Source of the DNA: Candidatus Coatesiibacteriota bacterium
GTDB lineage: Bacteria; B130-G9
Direction: 5' to 3'
DNA length: 9,392 nt
Assembly: GCA_016929465.1 (NCBI GenBank)
Contig: JAFGIT010000084.1
Location: forward strand, 1 to 9,392
This document shows, piece after piece, positions 1 to 7,014 of the stretch. A model generated the notes under the pieces. That model was not told the origin of the DNA, made no database searches, and was given only the letters and a program-made list of their open reading frames with translations. Position 1 is the first letter of the stretch. Each line of letters starts with the position of its first letter. The translations under genes and the position numbers were made by a program.

Positions 1-2
1 AT

Positions 3-1142
3 GCAATTCAGCAAAAACCTCAAAGCCCCCTTGCCAAAGTCAAAGCCAGGATAGCGCCATTATTGGCGAATGAGACCAGTCTGAGGGCAATTGATTCTAT
101 TCAGTTCCGTTTAGCAAGAGCCGCAATGAAGAAGGCTTTCGCGGCAAGAGAGATGCTTGAAAGACTACACCCCCAGATCATTATGGCTGCGGATTATTTG
201 AGTCCATCCAGTAATATCATCTTCTTGGTGGCTCAAGATATGGGGATAAAGACAACAGGCCTTCCCATAAATTGGAATAATGTCTATAAATGTGCCAGAA
301 TCTTTGGCGAGCCCGATCTCCAGATGGTCTGGAGCGAGGAGATGAGGCAATTTCTCCTCGATCGGAATCCAAGACTACTGCCAGGGAAGGTCATTGCAAC
401 GGGTTGTCCCCAATTCGATTTCCACACCGACAAATCCCTGATTATGCCTAGAGAGGAATTCGCAGAGGTCATTGGATTCGACCCAAATAGGCCTGTTATT
501 TGCTATTCTGCCGCCTCTCTAAAGACCGTCCGTCGTGAGGCTAGAATACTCCGATGTTTTCTGGAGGAGGCCATCAAAAACAAATCCCTATTCGGTGAAC
601 CTCAGGTGGTCGTGCGATTGAATCCCATCGGCTCCGACCCAGAATTCTTGGATCTTGCCCGAGAATATCCCGACTGCTTCCTTTGTGAACCCGGATGGGA
701 CGTTCGGCGAAGCATCTCTTGGATTTGCAGCAGTATGGCGGATATTAAGATGTGGATGAACCTCATATACCATTCAGCGGTTAATATTAGCATCCCCTCC
801 ACCGTGATCCTCGACTTTGCGGGCATGAACAGACCCATTGTGAACGTGGGATACGATCCTCCCGACCTCGAGTCAAATCCTTACATATCGCTATCGGACG
901 TCTGGAAGCAGGATCTATATCGTCCGATCATAGAGCTTGGCGCCGCAAAGATCGCTCTTAATAAGGCTGAATTGTCTGAATTCGTCGACGGTTACCTTCG
1001 GAATCCATCGGATGGAACGGCAGAGAGGCAAGACTTGACGAGGAGCTCATTTGCGGGATGTTTCGGCAATAGCTCCGAGAGGATCGTCGCGGAAGTGGTC
1101 AACCTAACCCGCCAGAATGAGCCTTCTATAAGTATGGTCTAG
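3..1142 (+). CDS. GT-B-like surface-polysaccharide glycosyl/polyol-phosphate transferase, 5' end cut by window edge
   Basis: The reading frame is open from base 3 to the TAG at 1140-1142 with no stop and no convincing start. The first possible start is TTG at 63, but coding-like sequence continues in frame to the left edge, so the true start is probably outside. Numbered from TTG 63, the protein shows an N-W-N-N-V-Y-K segment (70-76) and a V-I-A-T-G-C-P-Q-F-D segment (110-119). It then shows a C-terminal S-A-V-N-I-S-I-P-S-T-V-I-L-D-F stretch (about 238-252) followed by N-R-P-I-V-N-V. From memory these match uncharacterised GT-B proteins of polysaccharide loci that carry S-W-D-N-L-x-x-K and N-V-A-S-T motifs, distantly like CDP-glycerol glycerophosphotransferases. 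Such enzymes would act in the cytoplasm, moving a sugar or polyol phosphate onto a growing glycan. Donor and acceptor cannot be read from the sequence. A UDP-GlcNAc 2-epimerase-like fold is the main alternative. Gene 2 follows after 18 bases. Confidence 0.72.
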   Translation, partial: AIQQKPQSPLAKVKARIAPLLANETSLRAIDSIQFRLARAAMKKAFAAREMLERLHPQIIMAADYLSPSSNIIFLVAQDMGIKTTGLPINWNNVYKCARIFGEPDLQMVWSEEMRQFLLDRNPRLLPGKVIATGCPQFDFHTDKSLIMPREEFAEVIGFDPNRPVICYSAASLKTVRREARILRCFLEEAIKNKSLFGEPQVVVRLNPIGSDPEFLDLAREYPDCFLCEPGWDVRRSISWICSSMADIKMWMNLIYHSAVNISIPSTVILDFAGMNRPIVNVGYDPPDLESNPYISLSDVWKQDLYRPIIELGAAKIALNKAELSEFVDGYLRNPSDGTAERQDLTRSSFAGCFGNSSERIVAEVVNLTRQNEPSISMV

Positions 1143-1160
1143 AGTATAGGACTCCGATTT

Positions 1161-2351
1161 GTGAACATCTGCTATCTTTGCTCTGAATATCCAACAACGG
1201 CGTCAGCAAGCCATGGAGGCATAGGGACCTCAGTGCAGATCCTTGCCAGGGGAATGTGTGCGCGCGGACACAAGGCATTTGTTGTAGGAACAGGGCCACA
1301 AAGGCGTGAATGGACAGACCAAGATGTGAGGATATCCTATCAAAGAGCATCACGACTGCCGATTCTACGCGTCTTCGTGAATATAGTGAATGCAAGACGG
1401 ATCCTAAGGAAGATGATTTCGAATTATTCGATTGATCTGCTCGAAGCCACCGAGTCCAATGCGGCATTTATTCCATTTGATGTGCCCATACCCAAGCTGA
1501 TTAAGCTTCGCGGGAATCATCGCTTTCACACTTTCTATGGGTGCGTGAGAACCCGCTGGTCGCGGGCCGCGCTTGAGGAATGGGCCTTGAGAAAGCCAAA
1601 TGCCATTGGCGCAATAAGCAAATTCGTGCTTGAGGAGACGATCCGTTTGTCGAAACTGCAGCCTGGAATAACACGTGTGCTTCCCAATGCTGTTGACACA
1701 GCCCTATTCTGTCCGCGTGACTCCGGATTGATTGAATCTGACCTTATTGTATTTGTAGGAACTCTATATCATATCAAAGGAATCGATAAATTAATCGATG
1801 GAATGCCATTAATCCTAAAGAATAGACCAGGCGCGAGATTGATCGTCGCGGGAAGGGCGCCTAAACCGGGAAGAGGGAGGTTTAGTCAATCGGAACTCAA
1901 GGCCAGATTAGAGCCGGAGTTTAGATCGAGAATAGAGTTTATAGGTTTTGTTCCTCATGATCGCTTGCGAGATTTATTCGCCAGCGCAGCAGTATGCGTG
2001 TTCCCCTCCGCCATGGAGACCTTTGGTAATGTGGCAATCGAAGCTATGGCATGCGGCCGTCCGGTTGTCTTCACGAGACTAGGCCCCGGTCCTGAGATAA
2101 TTGAGGATGGAATAAGTGGTTTACTATGCGACCCTTATGATCCATCTGATATAGCCAATAAGATCCTCCGAGTTCTGGGTGATCCTGATTTCGCAGTGCG
2201 ACTTGGCCAGCATGCAAGAAAGAGAGTCGTGGAGAGCTTTTCGGCCGACGTTATTATCGAGAAGAACATCGCTTTCTATGAGGAATGTATAGAACGATTC
2301 AAGGCGGAGAAGGACGCCCGCAAGCGATCGCCTTTTAGGAGATGGTTTTGA
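1161..2351 (+). CDS. Glycosyltransferase family 4 (GT-B retaining), GTG start
   Basis: This 396-residue protein has the length and two-domain layout of GT4 enzymes, which transfer a sugar from a nucleotide donor with retention, here presumably onto a lipid-linked glycan at the cytoplasmic membrane face. The N-terminal half begins with a first beta strand (N-I-C-Y-L-C-S-E-Y-P) and a glycine loop, G-G-I-G (19-22), typical of acceptor domains. The C-terminal donor domain has L-P-N-A-V-D (174-179), F-V-G-T-L-Y-H-I-K-G (198-207) and an E-x7-E motif with E286 and E294 before A-M-A-C-G. Thr201 sits where GT4 enzymes usually have the diphosphate-binding Arg, while Lys206 is kept. The tail is basic (K-R-S-P-F-R-R-W-F), which could help membrane contact. 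GTG 1161 is chosen because it puts the first beta strand at the N-terminus; an AGGA at 1148-1151 lies 9 bases upstream. The stop TGA shares its last base with the next start. Confidence 0.92.
   Translation: MNICYLCSEYPTTASASHGGIGTSVQILARGMCARGHKAFVVGTGPQRREWTDQDVRISYQRASRLPILRVFVNIVNARRILRKMISNYSIDLLEATESNAAFIPFDVPIPKLIKLRGNHRFHTFYGCVRTRWSRAALEEWALRKPNAIGAISKFVLEETIRLSKLQPGITRVLPNAVDTALFCPRDSGLIESDLIVFVGTLYHIKGIDKLIDGMPLILKNRPGARLIVAGRAPKPGRGRFSQSELKARLEPEFRSRIEFIGFVPHDRLRDLFASAAVCVFPSAMETFGNVAIEAMACGRPVVFTRLGPGPEIIEDGISGLLCDPYDPSDIANKILRVLGDPDFAVRLGQHARKRVVESFSADVIIEKNIAFYEECIERFKAEKDARKRSPFRRWF
2337..2341 (+). promoter_or_regulatory. Shine-Dalgarno AGGAG fixing the start of gene 3 at ATG 2351
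   Basis: AGGAG lies inside the end of gene 2, 9 bases before ATG 2351. The earlier in-frame ATG at 2342 touches this AGGAG with no spacer and could not use it, so 2351 is the better start. The ATG shares its A with the TGA stop of gene 2 (TGATG), the usual arrangement for translational coupling. Confidence 0.75.
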
Positions 2352-3505
2352 TGAGGCTTTTGGCGACAACTCATGTGCCTCACTGGGTAATCAATGGTAC
2401 CTTGATGAGCTCTGGGTATTTCATACGTGATCTTAGAATATTCGGTGATCTCTTTGATGAGGTCTGCATCTGCGCTCCTAAGTCAAAAGAGCTGCCCCCA
2501 GACGATGCGGTCAGTTATGGCGACGGATATACGCTAGTTGACTGCTCAGTGGCTCGAGGAGCGGATCTCCGGTCTCGCCTAAGACGGAGCTGGGCAATGC
2601 CGATTATCATCGCGCGCATAATGCGCGCGATGCGAGGTTGTGATGCAATACACATTAGGGGTCCGGAGTTCATGGGCATATTTGGTGCGATTGCGGTGTT
2701 ATTTACGAATAAGCCGCGATGCGCTAAATTCGCCAATCAATGGACCCCTCGGTCTGATGAACCCTTGGCGAACAAAATCCAACGCTGGCTTTTCTCGAGG
2801 CCCGGCTTCGGCGGACCTGTGACAGTGAACGCCATTTGGGGAGGCAACCGGCGACATATCTACTCGGTCTTTAACAGCAGCATCACCAGGTCTCAACTGG
2901 AGAAGACGCGGGAGATCGCCCAATCCAAGAGATTGGGGAATCCAACACGTTTTCTTTACGTCGGGCGAATAGACTCAAATAAGAATCTGGATGTGATCCT
3001 GCGAGCGTTCGCAAAGGCAAGGGCCGAAGCTGGAAAGGAAATGAGACTTGATATCGTTGGTAATGGGCCAGATCTGCCTGCAATAAAAGTCCTCGCCGAT
3101 GACCTGGGATTGTCTGGATCCTCATTCTTTCACGGCCATAAATCGCCTAATGCTGTCTGTAAGATCTATGCCGGAAGCCACATCTTGCTACTGGCCTCTA
3201 GCGCTGAGGGGTGGCCCAAAACTCCAATGGAGGCGATGTGCCATGGCGTTCCCTCTATCTGCTCAAATGTTAGCACCTTGCCGATGATCCTTGGGAATGA
3301 GGAACGAGGGCTCCTGGTCGAGCCACGCGACGTTCAAGGACTTGCGTCCGCCATGAAACGACTCGCCACCAACAATGAGCTATACGTCCGAATGTCGAGA
3401 GCCGGCCGCAAATGGGTGGAGAATAAGACGCGCGAGGACTTGATGATTCAGATCAAGAGCATTCTTGAGGGCGCTTGGGGGATCGAGCTTAGGACACCGA
3501 TCTAG
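2351..3505 (+). CDS. Glycosyltransferase family 4
   Basis: This is a 384-residue GT4-type enzyme when started at ATG 2351. It opens directly with a first beta strand (M-R-L-L-A-T-T-H-V-P), as expected for this fold; ATG 2342 would add three residues but lacks a spaced ribosome site. The donor domain carries V-G-R-I-D-S-N-K-N with R206 and K211, the pair that normally binds the donor diphosphate. It also has G-N-G-P (247-250) and E-x7-E with E286 and E294 in A-E-G-W-P-K-T-P-M-E. The acceptor domain is less typical: it lacks the glycine-rich G-G-x-E loop and has an aromatic, basic middle (residues 130-175). Donor and acceptor are unknown. A 25-base palindrome lies in the gene, encoding the I-A-R-I-M-R-A-M segment near residue 90. 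The gene is coupled to gene 2 by a one-base overlap, and the next ATG is 19 bases beyond its stop. Confidence 0.91.
   Translation: MRLLATTHVPHWVINGTLMSSGYFIRDLRIFGDLFDEVCICAPKSKELPPDDAVSYGDGYTLVDCSVARGADLRSRLRRSWAMPIIIARIMRAMRGCDAIHIRGPEFMGIFGAIAVLFTNKPRCAKFANQWTPRSDEPLANKIQRWLFSRPGFGGPVTVNAIWGGNRRHIYSVFNSSITRSQLEKTREIAQSKRLGNPTRFLYVGRIDSNKNLDVILRAFAKARAEAGKEMRLDIVGNGPDLPAIKVLADDLGLSGSSFFHGHKSPNAVCKIYAGSHILLLASSAEGWPKTPMEAMCHGVPSICSNVSTLPMILGNEERGLLVEPRDVQGLASAMKRLATNNELYVRMSRAGRKWVENKTREDLMIQIKSILEGAWGIELRTPI
2608..2632. repeat. 25-base near-perfect palindrome (12-bp arms, 1-base centre) inside gene 3
   Basis: The left arm CATCGCGCGCAT (2608-2619) and the right arm ATGCGCGCGATG (2621-2632) are exact reverse complements around A2620. 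In RNA this can fold into an 11-bp, GC-rich stem with a 3-base loop; in DNA it could form a cruciform or a two-fold symmetric protein site. It lies wholly in coding sequence. The alternating CG runs make such a palindrome easier to obtain by chance, so a function is not shown. Confidence 0.85.
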
Positions 3506-3524
3506 ATGAAAGTTGCAGATTCAA

Positions 3525-4694
3525 ATGGCTCAGTGTGATAAACGACAAAGAATCAGGCTCCTAATGATCGTCGGGGGACTGAACCTTGGGGGAATTGAGC
3601 GTCTGATCACGGATATGTGCCGGGTTCTCATTAGATGTGGGAAATATGATATATCGATTTGCTGCCTATTGAGTAAGGATGGGCCATTCCTCAATGATAT
3701 CGAGTCAATGGGAGTAGCTGTTTACGAATGCCTACGGCGATCGAGTTGGCGATTTGTGAAGTTCACTCGGAATTTGACTGATTTGATGCGAGTGATCAGA
3801 CCGGATATCGTGCACAGTCATTTGCATTGGTCGGTGCCTTCTCAGGTGCTTGCCGCAAGAGCCTCAGGCGTACCGTCCATAATCATCACAAGGCATAGAA
3901 TTGCCGTTCGCACGGGACTGTCGTTGGCGCGGCAGAGAATCTACGCCGGACTGATGAGGCGTTCCATCAACCTGTTCACCGCTGTCTCCGAGGCGGTCAG
4001 AGATAACATAGCACAGCATGGCTGGGCGACTTCGGACGATAATATCGCAGTCATTCCCAATGGAATTGACCTGTCGGTCTTTGGCTCAAACAGCCTCGAC
4101 AACGACACTGCAAAGCGGAGACTCGGATTAGGGACGAAGCCGATAGTCGGAACCGTTGGAAGTCTCAGACCGGACAAGGGACACAAATACTTGATCGAGG
4201 CTTCCCGCAAGATTCTCGACACGGGAATCGACTGTCGGTTCGTTATTATTGGCTCCGGCAACCTCCAAGCCGAATTGGAGGATCAAATAAGCAAGCTGGG
4301 CCTGGTGGCAGATGTCTCTCTTCTGGGGTCCCAAAGGGATATTCCGGAGCTCCTATCTGCCCTGGACGTCTTCGTCTTGCCATCGGTTTCGGAAGGACAG
4401 GGCATTGCTCTGGTCGAGGCTCTAGCTTCAGGATTGCTTTGTATTGGATCAAATGTCGGAGGTATTCCCGAGGTGCTTGACGGGGGAAGGGCAGGCATTC
4501 TAGTTCCTCCAAAGGACCCTCAGGCGCTTGCGAAGGCAATAATTGAGGTTCTATCCAATAAGGAGCGGGCGATGCAGCTTTCCGCGGCGGCTAAAGAGCG
4601 GGCGAAGGCCTTCAGTATTGAGACTTGCGTTGCGGAATATGAGAAGATATATCGACAATTGATTATGAAAAACGGATACAATGAGCATCGTTAA
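3525..4694 (+). CDS. Glycosyltransferase family 4
   Basis: Started at ATG 3525 this is a 389-residue GT4 enzyme with the classical motif set. These are G-G-L-N-L-G-G-I-E-R (17-26) in the acceptor domain, a D-I-V-H-S-H-L-H strand (94-101), I-P-N-G-I-D (177-182) at the domain junction, V-G-S-L-R-P-D-K-G (211-219) and E-x7-E with E290 and E298 (S-E-G-Q-G-I-A-L-V-E). V-G-G-I-P-E-V-L-D then marks the donor-sugar loop. Ser213 replaces the usual Arg of V-G-R-L, and Lys218 is kept. The frame also offers TTG 3513, but the only purine-rich stretch (GAAAG, 3508-3512) abuts that TTG and stands 12 bases before ATG 3525. ATG 3564 would cut into the first beta strand. No strong Shine-Dalgarno is visible, so the start is uncertain by a few codons. 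It probably adds one sugar of the repeat unit in the cytoplasm; sugar and linkage are unknown. Confidence 0.91.
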   Translation: MAQCDKRQRIRLLMIVGGLNLGGIERLITDMCRVLIRCGKYDISICCLLSKDGPFLNDIESMGVAVYECLRRSSWRFVKFTRNLTDLMRVIRPDIVHSHLHWSVPSQVLAARASGVPSIIITRHRIAVRTGLSLARQRIYAGLMRRSINLFTAVSEAVRDNIAQHGWATSDDNIAVIPNGIDLSVFGSNSLDNDTAKRRLGLGTKPIVGTVGSLRPDKGHKYLIEASRKILDTGIDCRFVIIGSGNLQAELEDQISKLGLVADVSLLGSQRDIPELLSALDVFVLPSVSEGQGIALVEALASGLLCIGSNVGGIPEVLDGGRAGILVPPKDPQALAKAIIEVLSNKERAMQLSAAAKERAKAFSIETCVAEYEKIYRQLIMKNGYNEHR

Positions 4695-4726
4695 TTCATG
4701 TTGAAAGAGATCGAGGCGTTTCCCAT

Positions 4727-6196
4727 TTGACCGGCAGACTATCAGCAGGAGAAAGGAATATAACGGGGATTGGACAGCCATCTATTCCTATAGGTATAAT
4801 CGCGCTGGCGGCTGTTTTAATTGTCGCGGTCCTCATGGGCGGGACCTTCATTCTAACGGGCAGTTTTCCTGGCCCATCTATCCTGGTTCTCATCGGACTG
4901 GGGGGATTCATCCTGATTCTCGGAAATCGCTTTGCTGGTATGGCAATTCTCGTCCTCTCCTATACCTACTGCCTGCCTGTGGTCCAATACCAATTCATGG
5001 GCGAGCATGGATTCCGGCTTTTTGACTTGGTAATCACTGGGATATTCCTGGCGTATTTGGCGGATGCCCTTATGGGAAGGCCATTGATAATAGCCAGGAC
5101 GCCGATCAACACGCCTCTCTTATGTTTCGCTGGATTCTGTCTATTCTCAATATTGGTCGTGGCGTTAAGTAAGGGCCTTCTGGCGATACCACAAGCCGGT
5201 CTTCGTTGGTATAGACTGGTTGGCTTTGCCTTTGCATTCATCTTTGTGTCATCGTTGCCGATGACCAAAAGACGAGTAAATCTACTTCTAGATGTCTTCC
5301 TGGCTGGAGCGCTGATTCAGGGCCTGCTTTCATCACTGCAATCACTTGGCTTCTTGAAACCATTTTGGGATATTGGAGAAACCGGATACTCCGACTACTA
5401 TGTCGGCACGATGGCACCACATCACTTGCAGCTTCGCCTCTATATGGTTGCTGCACTCGCTGTGCTGGTAGCCAAATCGAAAATGTTGGGCAGTTTTGGT
5501 AGTAAATTGGCGATGGCTTTGTGTTCCGGCCTCCTGATTTATCCCTTATTCAACTCGCATAGCAGGACGGGTATTTTGGCCGTCGGGGTTTACGGGGCGA
5601 CATCTTTGCTCTTCTCCAGGCAGCGGGGTCTCGCAATTGTGGGCGTTGTGGTGGGACTACTCGCACTGTTCCTTGCATTCGGAGAGGCGCCATTTGAGGC
5701 CGGTCAGGAACAAGTGCAGAAGCAAATTGACAAGATGCAAACACCCACGGGATTGGATCCGACTAGACTCAGCGAAGCCAGGGTCAGGATATATGGAAGA
5801 TATCTCAGCCGGATTGCCAATGATCCGGGAATACTGATCTGGGGCATGGGCTACGAAACTGGCTGGGGGGGTGCTCATAACTGCTATGTTCACGTGCTTT
5901 TTGAGCTGGGCGCGTTCGGCTTTGCCATCTGGCTTTGGCTTCTTGTAAGCCTCTGGAAGCGAGCGCGGTGGATCACCAAGCATTCTGTTTTTTCGGATGC
6001 GAGGATAATGGCGCGCGAATATCTCTGCTTTTTCGTGGCGATGCTCGCCGCCAACATGACGAGTGAAGTCCTATATCCACGGCGTTCCCTATATAGCTTT
6101 TTCGGTCAATTTCTCTTTCTGTCAGCCCTCGTACTTCATCCTATTTGGGGAAAACGACCATCGACAATCCAAGCAAATAAGGAGGAGTCGTATTGA
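4727..6196 (+). CDS. O-antigen ligase/polymerase family membrane protein (Wzy/WaaL type), TTG start
   Basis: This 489-residue protein is very hydrophobic, with about 11-12 probable membrane helices (roughly 22-44, 51-66, 68-84, 97-117, 129-148, 161-176, 185-205, 236-250, 259-274, 281-297, 311-328, 391-410 and 431-475; the weaker ones may not all cross). It has the Wzy_C pattern: S-H-S-R-T-G (277-282) before a helix, a long polar loop (about 329-380) and A-H-N-C-Y-V-H-V-L-F-E-L-G (383-395) at the end of that loop. The Arg and His are the residues this family conserves. Polymerases join lipid-linked repeat units outside the membrane, and ligases transfer a finished chain to lipid A-core or protein; sequence alone does not separate them. 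Lying among glycosyltransferases favours polymerase. TTG 4727 is the first start in frame, with a weak GAGG (4713-4716) 10 bases upstream; the next ATG would remove most of helix 1. The end overlaps gene 6 by TTGA. Confidence 0.9.
   Translation: MTGRLSAGERNITGIGQPSIPIGIIALAAVLIVAVLMGGTFILTGSFPGPSILVLIGLGGFILILGNRFAGMAILVLSYTYCLPVVQYQFMGEHGFRLFDLVITGIFLAYLADALMGRPLIIARTPINTPLLCFAGFCLFSILVVALSKGLLAIPQAGLRWYRLVGFAFAFIFVSSLPMTKRRVNLLLDVFLAGALIQGLLSSLQSLGFLKPFWDIGETGYSDYYVGTMAPHHLQLRLYMVAALAVLVAKSKMLGSFGSKLAMALCSGLLIYPLFNSHSRTGILAVGVYGATSLLFSRQRGLAIVGVVVGLLALFLAFGEAPFEAGQEQVQKQIDKMQTPTGLDPTRLSEARVRIYGRYLSRIANDPGILIWGMGYETGWGGAHNCYVHVLFELGAFGFAIWLWLLVSLWKRARWITKHSVFSDARIMAREYLCFFVAMLAANMTSEVLYPRRSLYSFFGQFLFLSALVLHPIWGKRPSTIQANKEESY
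6179..6185 (+). promoter_or_regulatory. Strong Shine-Dalgarno AAGGAGG for the TTG start of gene 6
   Basis: AAGGAGG is a full match to the anti-Shine-Dalgarno core and stands 7 bases before TTG 6193. It lies inside the last codons of gene 5 and settles the non-ATG start. With the TTGA overlap it indicates coupled translation of the membrane polymerase and the methyltransferase. Confidence 0.85.
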
Positions 6197-7011
6197 ATAG
6201 AGAGAGTTGCCCGCTTTGCGGTGGAATAGAGCTGCGCCATCGAGAGAAGGAGACAGAGCTCTGGAAGGTACCATCGCCGGGAAAAATCGTGGATTGTGCG
6301 GCCTGTCGATTCCGCTTCGTGATGAATCCCGCCACGGAATTTTTGGACCTGCAGCATTACCAAGATCCAGCTTATCAAGAGGGCCACGGCGACAAGCAAT
6401 CCATATTCAGGAGACGTGCTGAGGCATTATGGTCTGAATCACAAGGAGGAAGGCTCCTTGACGCGGGTTGTTCCACTGGGAAGTTCTTGGAAGCTGCAAG
6501 AGAAAGAGGATTCGAGGTCGAAGGAATTGAGCCTTCGAAATACGGCGCAGAGGTTGCCTGCAAAAAGGGATTAAAAGTCCTATGCGGTCTTCTAAGCGAT
6601 CTTAATGCCGGGGCCTATGACATCGTGACATCAAATCATGTACTTGAGCACATCGTTCAGCCTGTTGAGTTTATGAAAGAGATCAGGAGGGTGCTGAAGT
6701 CTGATGGATTTGCCTGCATTGAGGTCCCCGGTGAATTCGATAACCTTCCATATATGCTCAATAGTCTCATGGACACAATCAAAACAAGGAGTACATTCTC
6801 TCCGCATATAAATTACTTCGACATTATGTCGTTAAGGAATCTATTCCAAAAATCAGGACTTCACCTCTATAAATGGTATACATATACTCTGCCGATACAT
6901 CCGGAGAAGTTCTCGGCTCGCCTGCGAATACTACCGAATAATCTTGTCCGATGTATTGCCGATGTGATCAAAAAAGGCCGGAATATTGTGTGCTATTTGA
7001 AAAGGAGCTGA
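6193..7011 (+). CDS. SAM-dependent class I methyltransferase with N-terminal zinc-ribbon-like module
   Basis: This is a 272-residue protein. The N-terminus has two Cys pairs, C6-x2-C9 and C35-x2-C38, spaced as in zinc-ribbon modules in front of many polysaccharide-locus methyltransferases. The Rossmann core follows: L-L-D-A-G-C-S-T-G (88-96) is the SAM-binding motif I, E113 in G-I-E-P-S fits the acidic ribose-binding position, and Y-D-I-V-T-S-N-H-V-L-E-H (132-143) is motif II, typical of the Methyltransf_23 group. The last 80 residues are basic and may hold the acceptor site. It could methylate a sugar hydroxyl, a nucleotide sugar or the terminal residue of a chain; O- versus C-methylation cannot be told. 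Sugar C-methyltransferases of the NovU type also bind zinc but are longer (about 400 residues), so I favour a simpler type. TTG 6193 is supported by AAGGAGG and by the first Cys pair lying right after it. Confidence 0.9.
   Translation: MNRESCPLCGGIELRHREKETELWKVPSPGKIVDCAACRFRFVMNPATEFLDLQHYQDPAYQEGHGDKQSIFRRRAEALWSESQGGRLLDAGCSTGKFLEAARERGFEVEGIEPSKYGAEVACKKGLKVLCGLLSDLNAGAYDIVTSNHVLEHIVQPVEFMKEIRRVLKSDGFACIEVPGEFDNLPYMLNSLMDTIKTRSTFSPHINYFDIMSLRNLFQKSGLHLYKWYTYTLPIHPEKFSARLRILPNNLVRCIADVIKKGRNIVCYLKRS
7001..7007 (+). promoter_or_regulatory. Shine-Dalgarno AAAGGAG for gene 7
   Basis: AAAGGAG, inside the final codons of gene 6, lies 7 bases before ATG 7015. It favours 7015 over the ATG at 7011, which overlaps the gene 6 stop but opens a different frame with no recognisable product. 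Confidence 0.8.
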
Positions 7012-7014
7012 TGG

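Noticed and set aside
1-54. ATG at base 1 as the start of a gene
   Set aside because: This frame stops at TAG 52-54. The neighbouring frame is the open one that continues into gene 1.
1126-1467. 113-codon minus-strand frame across the gene 1 to gene 2 junction
   Set aside because: It lies opposite conserved glycosyltransferase motifs, has no recognisable family and opposes an otherwise one-way operon.
2342-2350. ATG 2342 as the start of gene 3
   Set aside because: The AGGAG ribosome site directly abuts it with no spacer, while ATG 2351 has a 9-base spacing and places the first beta strand at the N-terminus.
7011-7014. ATG 7011 overlapping the methyltransferase stop as the start of gene 7
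   Set aside because: It opens a different frame that lacks the GT4 motifs. ATG 7015 is in frame and correctly spaced from AAAGGAG.
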